DNA of 64,000 nt from an uncultured Hungatella sp. (GTDB lineage: Bacteria > Bacillota > Clostridia > Lachnospirales > Lachnospiraceae): contig CAJUPQ010000005.1 of assembly GCA_910588505.1 (NCBI GenBank), positions 9,394 through 73,393 of the forward strand, read 5' to 3'. Under the pieces are notes generated by a model. The model was not told the origin of the DNA and did not search any database. It worked only from the letters and a program-made list of their open reading frames with translations. Position 1 is the first letter of the stretch; the number at the start of each line of letters is the position of its first letter. A program made the position numbers and the translations under genes. This document shows positions 28,091 through 36,965 of this stretch, in pieces.

Positions 28091-29325
28091 GATCAAAAGA
28101 GAAACTGCATATTTTAATTTTAAATCATTATGCCGGTTCGCCTAAGATGGGGATGGAGTTTCGGCCCTATTATCTGGCCAGGGAGTGGATAAAGATGGGG
28201 CATCAGGTGACGATTATGGCCGGGGACTACTCCCATTTAAGGATCGAGAACCGAAAACCGGAGAAAGATTTTCAGAAAGAGATCATAGACGGCGTCCGTT
28301 ACTGCTGGGTGAGGACGGGAGTATATAAGGGGAACGGTGTTAAGCGGGCCTTTACGATGTTCCGATTCGTGGAAAAACTGTGGAAAAATGCCCAGCAGAT
28401 CGCGGACATCATGAAGCCAGACGTGGTGATCACATCCTCTACATATCCGCTGGATACTTATGCAGGGCAGAGGATTGCAAAGGGGGCTGGGGCGAAACTG
28501 ATCCATGAGGTGCATGATATGTGGCCGGCTACGCTGGTTGAACTGGGCGGCATGAAACGGACGAATCTATTTGTAATGCTTATCCAGGCAGCGGAAGATT
28601 CGGCTTACCAAAATTCGGATTATGTGGTATCTCTGCCGCCCTGCGCGAAGGAATATATGATCCGGCATGGAATGAAGGAAGATAAATTTGTAAATATCCA
28701 GAACGGAGTCGTGCTGGAAGAGTGGGAGGAGGGCCAGCCGATTCCGGAAGAACATAGAAGGTTACTGATATCCCTAAAGGAGAAAGGGAAGTTCATTGTG
28801 GGATACTTTGGCGGCCACGCATTGTCAAACGCGCTGGACGGACTGCTGGACGCGGCAAAAGAGATGAAGACACCGGAAATCGCCTTTGTCCTTGTGGGGG
28901 ACGGCGTTGAGAAGCCGGGACTGATGGAGAGGGTGGGGAAAGAAGGCATAGAGAATGTATATTTTCTGGATCCGGTGTGCAAGCCGTGTGTGGGAGACCT
29001 GCTGAAATATTTTGACTGCAGCTACATAGGGAGCAAGGATTCGCCGCTGTACCGGTTTGGGCTGACCGCCAATAAAATGTACGATTCCATGATGGCCGGA
29101 AAGCCGTTAATCTGCGCGGTAAACGCGGCAGGTTGTGCGGTGGAAACCTATGAGTGCGGAATTATGGTTAAAAGCGGAAAGACAGAAGATATCTGCCGCG
29201 CAATAGAAAGGATGTGTCATATGTCTGTGGAAGAACGAGATGAGATGGGGAAGCGGGGAGAGGAAGCGGTGAAACAATATTTTACCTATGAGGCGCTGGC
29301 ACAACAATTTGAAAAGCTATTTTAA
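28087..29325 (+). CDS. Glycosyltransferase family 4 (WbuB-like)
   Basis: GT-B fold glycosyltransferase of 412 aa. The N-terminal lobe opens HILILNHYAGSPKMGMEFRP, typical of WbuB/WbpH-like GT4 proteins. The C-terminal lobe has YFGGHALSNALDGLLDAA near 238 and the nucleotide-sugar motif region with DSPLYRFGLTANKMYDSM near 318. It should add one sugar to the lipid-linked repeat unit. Donor and acceptor are unknown. Confidence 0.85.
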   Translation: MRSKEKLHILILNHYAGSPKMGMEFRPYYLAREWIKMGHQVTIMAGDYSHLRIENRKPEKDFQKEIIDGVRYCWVRTGVYKGNGVKRAFTMFRFVEKLWKNAQQIADIMKPDVVITSSTYPLDTYAGQRIAKGAGAKLIHEVHDMWPATLVELGGMKRTNLFVMLIQAAEDSAYQNSDYVVSLPPCAKEYMIRHGMKEDKFVNIQNGVVLEEWEEGQPIPEEHRRLLISLKEKGKFIVGYFGGHALSNALDGLLDAAKEMKTPEIAFVLVGDGVEKPGLMERVGKEGIENVYFLDPVCKPCVGDLLKYFDCSYIGSKDSPLYRFGLTANKMYDSMMAGKPLICAVNAAGCAVETYECGIMVKSGKTEDICRAIERMCHMSVEERDEMGKRGEEAVKQYFTYEALAQQFEKLF

Positions 29326-29360
29326 CAATTGCGGAAATCTCATAAAAGGAGTAAAAGACC

Positions 29361-30677
29361 ATGAAAGAAAACTTGATGAATAAGATACAGAATAAAACGA
29401 TTATCGCCGGGGTGGTGGGGCTGGGCTATGTGGGGCTGCCCCTTGCGGTGGAGAAGGCAAAGGCAGGATTTAAAACCATAGGTTTTGACATCCAGAGATC
29501 AAAAGTAGATATGGTCAATCAAGGCCACAACTACATAGGAGACGTGGTAGATTCAGATTTAGAGGAACTGGTAAAGAACGGGATGCTGTCTGCTACCGAT
29601 GATTTTTCTTTCATAAAAGATGTGGATTTTGTTGCGATCTGTGTTCCCACCCCTCTGGATCTTCATCAGGAGCCGGATATCAGCTATGTGAGGGATTCTG
29701 CAAAAGAAGTATCGAAACACTTAAAGGCTGGGACAATGGTAGTGCTGGAATCCACGACATATCCCGGAACAACAGAAGAACTCATAAAGCCGATCTTAGA
29801 GGAAGGTTCCGGCCTTACCTGCGGCCGTGATTTTTATCTGGGCTTCAGCCCGGAACGGGTAGATCCAGGCAATCTGGTTTACAAGACAAAAAATACGCCG
29901 AAGGTCGTGGGAGCGTGCAGCCGGGATGGGGCGAAGGTGATCTCCGCCATGTACAGAGCAGTGCTGGACGGCGACGTCTTTACGGTTTCTTCCCCTGCGG
30001 TTGCGGAGATGGAGAAAATTCTGGAAAACACATACAGGAATGTAAATATCGGCCTTATCAATGAATTGGGCCGTCTCTGCAATGAGATGGGGATCTCGGT
30101 GTGGGAAGTGATCGATGCGGCAAAGACAAAGCCCTATGGATTCCAGCCTTTTTATCCGGGGCCGGGACTGGGAGGCCATTGTATTCCCCTGGATCCGTAT
30201 TATCTCACCTGGAAGGCCAGGGAGTACGGTTTTCACACGACGCTGATCGAGAATTCCATGGTAATCAATGACAGTCAGCCCAAATACTGCGTGGAGCGGG
30301 CCATGCATATGTTAAACCGCCACAAAAAAGCCATTAACGGCGCCAGGATCCTTATGCTGGGAGTCTCGTATAAAAATGATATTGATGACTACCGGGAGTC
30401 TCCGGCAATCCGCGTCATGAAAGAATTGCGGCAGGTGGGAGCAAATGTGGAATACTACGACCCATGGGTTCCGGAATTTAAAAATATGTACGGGCAGAGC
30501 GGGAAGAGTATCGCTGCCCTCACTCCGGAGGCAGTGGCGTCTTATGATCTGATAATGGTCACGGCGGCTCACCACAATGTAGACTATGAGATGGTGCAAA
30601 AAAATGCGGTTGCTGTCTTTGATACAAAAAATGTGATGAGCGGGGTGAAGGACCGTTCGAATATTGAGGTGTTATGA
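29361..30677 (+). CDS. wbpA: UDP-N-acetylglucosamine/mannosamine 6-dehydrogenase (WbpA/WecC-like)
   Basis: NAD-dependent four-electron oxidation of a UDP-N-acetylhexosamine to the uronic acid. It has 438 aa: NAD loop GVVGLGYVGLPLA near 19, an ESTTYPGTT motif near 134, and GGHCIPLDPYYLTWKA near 273 with the catalytic-Cys position of the WbpA/VipA subgroup. RBS AAAAGGAG precedes the ATG. With the WbpB-, WbpE- and WbpD-like genes below it makes a coherent UDP-GlcNAc to UDP-GlcNAc3NAcA route. Confidence 0.88.
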   Translation: MKENLMNKIQNKTIIAGVVGLGYVGLPLAVEKAKAGFKTIGFDIQRSKVDMVNQGHNYIGDVVDSDLEELVKNGMLSATDDFSFIKDVDFVAICVPTPLDLHQEPDISYVRDSAKEVSKHLKAGTMVVLESTTYPGTTEELIKPILEEGSGLTCGRDFYLGFSPERVDPGNLVYKTKNTPKVVGACSRDGAKVISAMYRAVLDGDVFTVSSPAVAEMEKILENTYRNVNIGLINELGRLCNEMGISVWEVIDAAKTKPYGFQPFYPGPGLGGHCIPLDPYYLTWKAREYGFHTTLIENSMVINDSQPKYCVERAMHMLNRHKKAINGARILMLGVSYKNDIDDYRESPAIRVMKELRQVGANVEYYDPWVPEFKNMYGQSGKSIAALTPEAVASYDLIMVTAAHHNVDYEMVQKNAVAVFDTKNVMSGVKDRSNIEVL

Positions 30678-30678
30678 G

Positions 30679-31437
30679 ATGAGGTTTACATACAAAGCAT
30701 ATGAGGACCTGCTTAAGGCGCTTTTGGAACACGGTTATCATATAGCGGACTACCATAACTGGGAACAGTTTGAGCGCTGCGTTATTCTGCGGCACGATAT
30801 TGACAATGACATTGACAAAGCTGTGGAACTGGCGGCTTTGGAGCAGAGCGGGGGGGTAACGAGCACGTATTTTGTTCTTCTCACCTCTGACTTTTATAAT
30901 ATTTTTTCTAAAGACAACATCAAGGCTTTAAAAACCATCAGTTCTTACGGTCATGAGATCGGGCTGCACTTTGATGAGACGCAGTATCCTTATATTTCGG
31001 GTGATATGAATGCCATAAGGGATAAGATTCAGTGGGAAGCCCGGATGCTTGGACAAGCAGCAGATTGTGAGATAAAAACCGTTTCCATGCACAGACCCAG
31101 CAAAATGATCCTGGAATGCGATTTAAAGATCCCCGGCATGATCAACAGTTACGGACAGACCTATTACAGGAAGTTTAAATACGTGTCTGATTCCAGGCAC
31201 AGATGGAGAGAGCCGGTTGAAGAGATCGTTGAGTCAAAGCGGTTTGAACGGCTCCACATACTTACCCATGGATTTTGGTATCAGTGTACGGAGGAGGCAG
31301 TGGAGGATACGGTTAAAAGATTTGTGAACAGCGCCAATTGGGAGAGATATCAGTCTTACAAGGATAACTTTACGGATCTTTTCCAGGTCATGTCTCCGGA
31401 TGAGGTTGTGGGGAGGAGATCCGATGACGATACATGA
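30679..31437 (+). CDS. Polysaccharide deacetylase-like protein (WbmS-like)
   Basis: A 252-aa protein with the metal-site style motif LRHDIDNDIDKA near 37-48 and GHEIGLHFDET near 100. Both resemble NodB-type deacetylases found in O-antigen loci (WbmS-like). Such proteins are proposed to remove acyl groups from sugars, but their activity is not established. ATG 30679 overlaps no coding of the previous gene. The product is probably cytosolic, as no signal peptide is visible. Confidence 0.65.
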   Translation: MRFTYKAYEDLLKALLEHGYHIADYHNWEQFERCVILRHDIDNDIDKAVELAALEQSGGVTSTYFVLLTSDFYNIFSKDNIKALKTISSYGHEIGLHFDETQYPYISGDMNAIRDKIQWEARMLGQAADCEIKTVSMHRPSKMILECDLKIPGMINSYGQTYYRKFKYVSDSRHRWREPVEEIVESKRFERLHILTHGFWYQCTEEAVEDTVKRFVNSANWERYQSYKDNFTDLFQVMSPDEVVGRRSDDDT

Positions 31438-32323
31438 AATACTGGATTTTTTAGCGGAAAGCGGGAATGAAGTTGTCTTCAAAGGAAACAAAAACGCAGA
31501 GATCACAGAAATGTCCAATCTGCGGGAGCTGAAAGATCATTCAATCTGCTGGATAAAAAACACCCGATTTGCTTCCGGTGAAGTTGTAGAGAATCTGAAA
31601 CAGTTACAGGATGTGCTGGTGGTATGTCCCTTTGAGATTGAGGGTGTTAACTGCGTGATTACAGATTATCCCAAAGGCGTATTTTTCAGTATCCTCAACC
31701 AGTTCTTTAGAAAGACCTTTGATCACGTGATCTCTGAAAACGCGGTGGTGTTGACAGACAGGATTGGAAAAAATGTCCATATAGGGGCGAATTGCTATAT
31801 AGGGGATGAAGTAGAGATTGGCGATGATACGGTTATCCATCCCAATGTATCGGTCATATGTCCCTGTAAGATCGGATACGGCTGTGAGATCTTTCCCGGT
31901 GTGGTCATAGGAGCGGACGGATTCGGATATTACATGGAACATGGCATCCCATATCGGGAGATACATTTCAGAGGCGTCGTAATCGGAGATCATGTAGATA
32001 TAGGCGCCAACACCTGCGTTGACAGAGGGCTTTTGACGGATACGGTTATCTGCGATCATGTAAAGATTGATAACCTCTGCCATATTGGCCATAATGTGAA
32101 GATTGAGGAAAATTGTCTGATCATAGCGGGGACAGTGATCTGCGGCAGCGCGCTGATCAAAAGAAATGCTTATCTTGCGCCGGAGAGTGTTGTAATGAAT
32201 CAGGTTACGGTAGGCGAGGGCGGGATGGTAGGGGTAAACAGCGCGGCGATTACAAATGTGAAAGACAAGGTAACCGTGTTTGGGACGCCGGCTAAGAGAC
32301 TGTCGCCGGTATTGAAAAAATGA
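31424..32323 (+). CDS. LpxD-like sugar N-acyltransferase
   Basis: A 299-aa protein with an LpxD-like N-terminal domain (about 1-95) followed by left-handed beta-helix repeats and the catalytic-His region HFRGVVIGDHVDIGANTCVD. LpxD proper acylates lipid A precursors with 3-hydroxyacyl-ACP. A Gram-positive host has no lipid A, so this enzyme more likely N-acylates a sugar nucleotide. The acyl carrier protein directly downstream supports an acyl-ACP donor. ATG 31424 follows GGGGAGGAG, inside the previous gene's 3' end. Confidence 0.75.
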   Translation: MTIHEILDFLAESGNEVVFKGNKNAEITEMSNLRELKDHSICWIKNTRFASGEVVENLKQLQDVLVVCPFEIEGVNCVITDYPKGVFFSILNQFFRKTFDHVISENAVVLTDRIGKNVHIGANCYIGDEVEIGDDTVIHPNVSVICPCKIGYGCEIFPGVVIGADGFGYYMEHGIPYREIHFRGVVIGDHVDIGANTCVDRGLLTDTVICDHVKIDNLCHIGHNVKIEENCLIIAGTVICGSALIKRNAYLAPESVVMNQVTVGEGGMVGVNSAAITNVKDKVTVFGTPAKRLSPVLKK

Positions 32324-32345
32324 AATGGGAAAGGCAGTGGAGCGT

Positions 32346-32561
32346 ATGGAAACGTTTATAGATTTTGTGGCGGAGCTGTTTGAGTGTGATCCGTCGGAGT
32401 TGTCCTTAAATACAGCCTATGGCGAATATGAAAAATGGGATTCTATGATGATGCTGCGTCTGACTATGGAGATTGAGGAAGCGTATGATGTGAGCATTCC
32501 TGTGGAGGCGGTTGGGAAGATAAAAACATTGTCAGATCTTTATGCGTATGTGAGAGAGTGA
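32346..32561 (+). CDS. Acyl carrier protein
   Basis: A 71-residue four-helix carrier. The phosphopantetheine Ser is in EKWDSMMML near residue 35. ATG 32346 follows GGAG. The stop overlaps the FkbH-like gene start (TGATG), so the two are translationally coupled and probably work together. Confidence 0.8.
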   Translation: METFIDFVAELFECDPSELSLNTAYGEYEKWDSMMMLRLTMEIEEAYDVSIPVEAVGKIKTLSDLYAYVRE

Positions 32562-34252
32562 TGAAGATGGAAGAACAGGTCAGAAACAGGATTGCCGTCC
32601 TTTCTAATGTGACCATGGATCTTGTGACGGCAAAGCTAAAGAGTGACTTTGATATCTATATTCCGGGTGGATTTAATACATGGCAGCAGGAAGTATATGA
32701 TGTTGGTTCTGGATTATATCAGTGGATGCCAGACGCTGTGTTTATCATTCTATACGCGGATCCTTATGAGGGAGACTGGCAGAAGGAAACAGGAAGTGAG
32801 CGATTGGGAGACTGGCTGTCATCTATAAAGTTTTTGCGGGAGAAAATGACCCAAATTCCCATATTTGTATCTTCTCTTGATATGGTTGAGAGCGGATGCC
32901 GTGTTGTCTCCGAAAAATATTACGGGACACAGATGGAAGCTGACTGGATAAAAGCAATCGAAGCATGTGATCAGGTCTATATCCTTCCGCTGAAAGAGGA
33001 GGCCGCAAATCTGGGAAGACTTCATTTCTACCTGCGCAAAATGTGGTATCTGGGAAATGCCCCGTTCAGCCTGAAAGGTTCCGAGGCCGTAGCGGGACTG
33101 ATACGGCGGCACTTTTTTTATGCCAGAGGAAACAAGAAGAAATGTTTTGTAGTTGATCTGGACAACACGCTCTGGGGCGGTGTGGCGGGGGAGGACGGGG
33201 CGGATGGCATTGAGCTTGCGTCTCACAGGGAAGGCAGACGGTATTATGAAGCCCAGCTGTGTTTAAAACAGATGAAAGAAAACGGAGTCATGCTTGCTGT
33301 TATTTCGAAAAATAATCCGGAAGATGTGGATCCGGTTTTTAAGAATCCGGATATGGTTTTAAAAGAAGAGGATTTTGTGGGGCAGAAGATCAATTGGAAC
33401 CCAAAACCTCAAAATATGAGGGAACTTGCCGGTGAATTGAATATAGGGTTGGATGCCTTTGTGTTCCTTGATGATAATCCGGCAGAGCGGGAGGAGATGA
33501 AGACACAGTGTCCCCAGGTGGAGACCCTGGACTTTCCGGAAGATACGGCCCTTCTTCCGCAGGTTATTGAAGAGGCGTACAGCCGCTTTTTCAAGCCTCT
33601 GTATATCACCAGTGAGGATAAAGGCAAAACGGAGCAATACCGCAGACAGTCAAAACGTCTGGAAGCGGGAAAAGAGGCGGCTTCCGTACAGGATTATCTG
33701 CGAAAACTTGAGATCAGGGCAGATATTCATCTGATGAGGAAAGAAGAGAAAAACAGGGTGATCCAGCTGGCGGGAAAGACCAACCAGTTTAATACCACAA
33801 CGATCCGATATGATGAGAGACAGATCGAACAGCTCCAAAAAGGCGGATCTGCGGAGATTATTGTTGGGCATATGGGGGATAAATTTGGGGAGGAAGGGCT
33901 TACAGCAGTGGTGGTGATTGTCTATCAGGGAGAGAAGGCGTTGATAGAATCCTTTATGATGAGCTGCCGGGTTATGGGAAGAGAGTTTGAGTATGTTATC
34001 CTGGACGCCATTGTCAGGCGGATCAGGAGGATTCATCCCCAGGTGAAGACACTGGGGGCGGAATATGTGAAGACAGAAAAGAATAAACCAGTGGAATCAT
34101 TTTATGAGAAAGCGGGGATGGATGTAAAAGAAACAAAAGGGGAGGAAAGCGCGGCAGGATATATAAAACGGTATGAGGCAGAAATGGATACATTAGGTGA
34201 GTTTGTTAACAGTTATAAAGAGGTAACAGTTTTTGATGAAGGGGAGGAATAA
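32561..34252 (+). CDS. FkbH-like HAD-IIIC protein
   Basis: A 563-aa protein with a central HAD-IIIC domain: DLDNTLWGGVAGEDG near 200-214 and the FLDDNPAEREEM segment near 305. The C-terminal third resembles GNAT-like acyl-transfer folds. Characterised FkbH-type proteins load a 1,3-bisphosphoglycerate-derived glyceryl unit onto an ACP. By context this one may charge the preceding ACP for transfer to a sugar by the LpxD-like enzyme. The actual acyl group is an inference. Confidence 0.78.
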   Translation: MKMEEQVRNRIAVLSNVTMDLVTAKLKSDFDIYIPGGFNTWQQEVYDVGSGLYQWMPDAVFIILYADPYEGDWQKETGSERLGDWLSSIKFLREKMTQIPIFVSSLDMVESGCRVVSEKYYGTQMEADWIKAIEACDQVYILPLKEEAANLGRLHFYLRKMWYLGNAPFSLKGSEAVAGLIRRHFFYARGNKKKCFVVDLDNTLWGGVAGEDGADGIELASHREGRRYYEAQLCLKQMKENGVMLAVISKNNPEDVDPVFKNPDMVLKEEDFVGQKINWNPKPQNMRELAGELNIGLDAFVFLDDNPAEREEMKTQCPQVETLDFPEDTALLPQVIEEAYSRFFKPLYITSEDKGKTEQYRRQSKRLEAGKEAASVQDYLRKLEIRADIHLMRKEEKNRVIQLAGKTNQFNTTTIRYDERQIEQLQKGGSAEIIVGHMGDKFGEEGLTAVVVIVYQGEKALIESFMMSCRVMGREFEYVILDAIVRRIRRIHPQVKTLGAEYVKTEKNKPVESFYEKAGMDVKETKGEESAAGYIKRYEAEMDTLGEFVNSYKEVTVFDEGEE

Positions 34253-34256
34253 GCAA

Positions 34257-35327
34257 TTGAAATACGGATTGATCGGCTGCGGCAGAATATCGCCAAACCA
34301 TATAGCAGCCGCCAAAGCAAATCATCTGGAGTTAGCAGGCATCTGTGATATTGATGAAAACATGCTTAAAGATAAAGTTTTGAAGTTTGGTCTTGAACAT
34401 GTTCCTCAGTATTCTGATTACCATGAGATGATCAGAACGGAAAAACCGGAGCTTGTGGCCATTGCCACAGAGAGCGGAAAACACGCGGCTATCGCGTTGG
34501 ACTGTATTGAAATGGGATGTAATCTTATCATTGAAAAGCCCATAGCCCTTTCTCTGGCAGACGCGGACGCGATCATCACAGCGGCGAAAGGGAAAGGGGT
34601 TAAAGTCTGCGCAAGCCACCAGAACCGTTTCAACAAGTCCATTCAGAAGATACGGGAGGCATTGGAACAGGAACGGTTTGGGCGGATGTTTTATGGGACA
34701 GCCCATATCCGCTGGTGCAGAAATCATGAATATTATTCAGGAGCGAAGTGGAGAGGCACATGGGAGCAGGATGGTGGCGCGCTGATGAACCAGTGCATCC
34801 ACAATATCGATCTTCTGCGCTGGATGATGGGAGATGAGATCGAGGAAGTGGTGGGGATGACAGACCGTTTGAACCATGATTACATAGAGGCAGAGGATCT
34901 GGGAATAGGGCTTGTGAGATTTAAAAACGGTTCCTATGGCATTATAGAGGGAACCACAGATCTGTATCCCAATAATCTGGAAGAGACCCTCTATTTATTT
35001 GGAGAGAAGGGGACCGTAAAGGCAGGCGGGCAGAGTGTAAACCGGATTGAGGAGTGGAGATTTGAGAACACGTCGGAGGATCTGGAGGAGGTAAAAAGAG
35101 AGTTTGCTGAAAATCCGCCTAATGTATACGGTTATGGGCATACGCCCCTGTACGCGGACATGATCGACGCGATCCGAAATGACAGGGAACCTTATGTCAA
35201 TGGGGAGGCGGGAAGGAGGGCTCTGGAACTGGTGCTGGCTATCTATAAGTCCGCGGCGGATGGCAAGGCTGTGAAACTGCCTCTTGAAACGTGTTCAACT
35301 TTGGATTTTAAGGGGAGATTTGGCTGA
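34257..35327 (+). CDS. wbpB: Gfo/Idh/MocA oxidoreductase (WbpB/WlbA-like)
   Basis: NAD(P)-dependent sugar-nucleotide oxidoreductase, probably oxidising C3 of UDP-GlcNAcA. It has 356 aa with nucleotide loop GLIGCGRISPNH at the N-terminus, the conserved EKPIALS near 94, and HQNRFNKSIQKIRE and NQCIHNIDLLRWMMG segments typical of WbpB/WlbA. I place the start at TTG 34257 because GGGGAGG (34241-34247) lies 9 nt upstream. ATG 34236 is an alternative. Confidence 0.85.
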   Translation: MKYGLIGCGRISPNHIAAAKANHLELAGICDIDENMLKDKVLKFGLEHVPQYSDYHEMIRTEKPELVAIATESGKHAAIALDCIEMGCNLIIEKPIALSLADADAIITAAKGKGVKVCASHQNRFNKSIQKIREALEQERFGRMFYGTAHIRWCRNHEYYSGAKWRGTWEQDGGALMNQCIHNIDLLRWMMGDEIEEVVGMTDRLNHDYIEAEDLGIGLVRFKNGSYGIIEGTTDLYPNNLEETLYLFGEKGTVKAGGQSVNRIEEWRFENTSEDLEEVKREFAENPPNVYGYGHTPLYADMIDAIRNDREPYVNGEAGRRALELVLAIYKSAADGKAVKLPLETCSTLDFKGRFG

Positions 35328-35824
35328 TGGGTAATTATTATGTACATCCGTCCAGTTATATTGATGGAAATGTTGTGATCGGTGATGATACAAAAATCTG
35401 GCATTTTTGTCATGTGCAGTCAGGGGCCAGAATAGGGAGAGGATGCTCTTTTGGACAAAATGTCAATATTTCTAATAATGTTATTGTGGGCGATTACTGC
35501 AAAGTGCAGAATAATGTGTCGCTGTATGAAGGGGTGGAGTTGGAGGAGGGCGTATTCTGCGGCCCTTCCTGCGTGTTTACCAATGATCTGACGCCAAGGG
35601 CTAAGTATCCGAAAGGACAGGAAGGATACCGGAAAACCCTTGTGAAAGAAGGGGCCACCATCGGAGCCAACGCTACCATAGTCTGCGGAAATACAGTTGG
35701 AAGATTTGCCATGGTAGCGGCAGGGGCGGTGGTAACGAAAGATGTGCCGGATTATTGTATCGTGGCAGGGATCCCCGCACAGGTGATCGGAAGAGTAGAT
35801 GAGAGAGGGAACAGAGTTGAGTGA
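35327..35824 (+). CDS. wbpD: Hexapeptide N-acetyltransferase (WbpD/WlbB-like)
   Basis: Left-handed beta-helix acetyltransferase of 165 aa. The sequence KIWHFCHVQSGARIG and the loop VFTNDLTPRAKYPKG are typical of WbpD/WlbB, which acetylate the C3 amine of UDP-GlcNAc(3NH2)A. Its start overlaps the WbpB-like stop by one base, so both are made together. Confidence 0.88.
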   Translation: MGNYYVHPSSYIDGNVVIGDDTKIWHFCHVQSGARIGRGCSFGQNVNISNNVIVGDYCKVQNNVSLYEGVELEEGVFCGPSCVFTNDLTPRAKYPKGQEGYRKTLVKEGATIGANATIVCGNTVGRFAMVAAGAVVTKDVPDYCIVAGIPAQVIGRVDERGNRVE

Positions 35825-36965
35825 AGGACAGGTGAAAGTAAATCCAAAAATAAAAGTATGCCATCTAAGTTCTGCCCATAGGAATACAGACCGCCGTATT
35901 TTTGAGGCAGAGTGTACTTCACTGGCTAAAGCAGGGTATGAAGTGTACCTTATTGGACAGGGAAAGTCGAGAATTCAGAATGACGTAAAGGTTATAGGGC
36001 TTAAAAAGTCTAAAAATCGTGTAGACCGGATGGTACGCCTGACAAGATACGTATACAGAAAAGCTCTCAGTTTGGATTGCGATGTTTATCATCTTCATGA
36101 CCCGGAACTCCTCTTATATGCCTTAAAGCTAAAAAAACATGGGAAAAAAGTGATTTTTGACAGTCATGAGTTTTACACCGCACAGATACCAGAAAAAAAA
36201 TATCTGCCAAAACCTTTTATGAAAATATTTGGAAAGATTTATGGAATATATGAAGGTTACATTTTAAAAAGAATTGACGGAGTGATCTGTCCGTGTACCA
36301 TACAGGGAGAAAATCCATTTGAGGGTAAATGTAAATACACAGCGCTGGTAAACAATACACCTGTTCTAGGCGAGTTCTATGAGAAGTATGACCCGTCTGT
36401 CAAAAAAATCGGGAGTAGTATCTGTTGTATTGGAAATCTGTCCTATGCAAGGGGGATTACCAATCTCATCAAAGCAGCATACATGGCAGATGCCAGACTT
36501 TATTTGGGAGGTATGTTTTGCTCGGATGATTACAAAAGATCTGTGGAGAGCATGCCAGAGTACAGCTGTGTAACATATCTGGGATATCTTGACCGGAATC
36601 AGGTGAGACAGACACTTTCTCAATGTTCGGTTTGCGTGTCAAATACGTTAAATATCGGACAGTACAATCACTGCGATAACCTGCCTACAAAAGTGTATGA
36701 AAGCATGGCTTTTGGTATTCCGGTAATTATATCAGACTCGCCTTATGTCAGGGAGGTTATGTCAAAATATCCATTTGGTAAAGTGATTGATCCTATGGAT
36801 ATTGAGGGTACGGCAAATGCCATAAGATATGTGCTTGATCACCCGGACAGGGCAAAAGAAATGGGGGAGGAGGGAAGACGGGCAATAAAAGAGATGCTGA
36901 ATTGGAGCGTTGATGAAGAACAACTTTTAAAATTGTATGAAGGAGTTGCAGATGACGTTTTATGA
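35799..36965 (+). CDS. Glycosyltransferase family 4
   Basis: GT-B glycosyltransferase of up to 388 aa. The N-terminal lobe has KVCHLSSAHRNTDRRIFE near 23-40 and DVYHLHDPELLLYALKLK near 88. The C-terminal lobe has a donor-site glutamate motif in the KVYESMAFGIPVIISD segment. The start is uncertain: ATG 35799 lies inside the previous gene, while TTG 35817 and GTG 35832 are alternatives and the conserved part begins just after them. From here rightwards the AT content rises. Confidence 0.82.
   Translation: MREGTELSEGQVKVNPKIKVCHLSSAHRNTDRRIFEAECTSLAKAGYEVYLIGQGKSRIQNDVKVIGLKKSKNRVDRMVRLTRYVYRKALSLDCDVYHLHDPELLLYALKLKKHGKKVIFDSHEFYTAQIPEKKYLPKPFMKIFGKIYGIYEGYILKRIDGVICPCTIQGENPFEGKCKYTALVNNTPVLGEFYEKYDPSVKKIGSSICCIGNLSYARGITNLIKAAYMADARLYLGGMFCSDDYKRSVESMPEYSCVTYLGYLDRNQVRQTLSQCSVCVSNTLNIGQYNHCDNLPTKVYESMAFGIPVIISDSPYVREVMSKYPFGKVIDPMDIEGTANAIRYVLDHPDRAKEMGEEGRRAIKEMLNWSVDEEQLLKLYEGVADDVL

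Noticed and set aside
31424..32323. LpxD as evidence for lipid A and a Gram-negative host
   Set aside because: All housekeeping genes are clostridial in type, no other lipid A genes are present, and LpxD-like acyltransferases also occur in sugar-modification loci.
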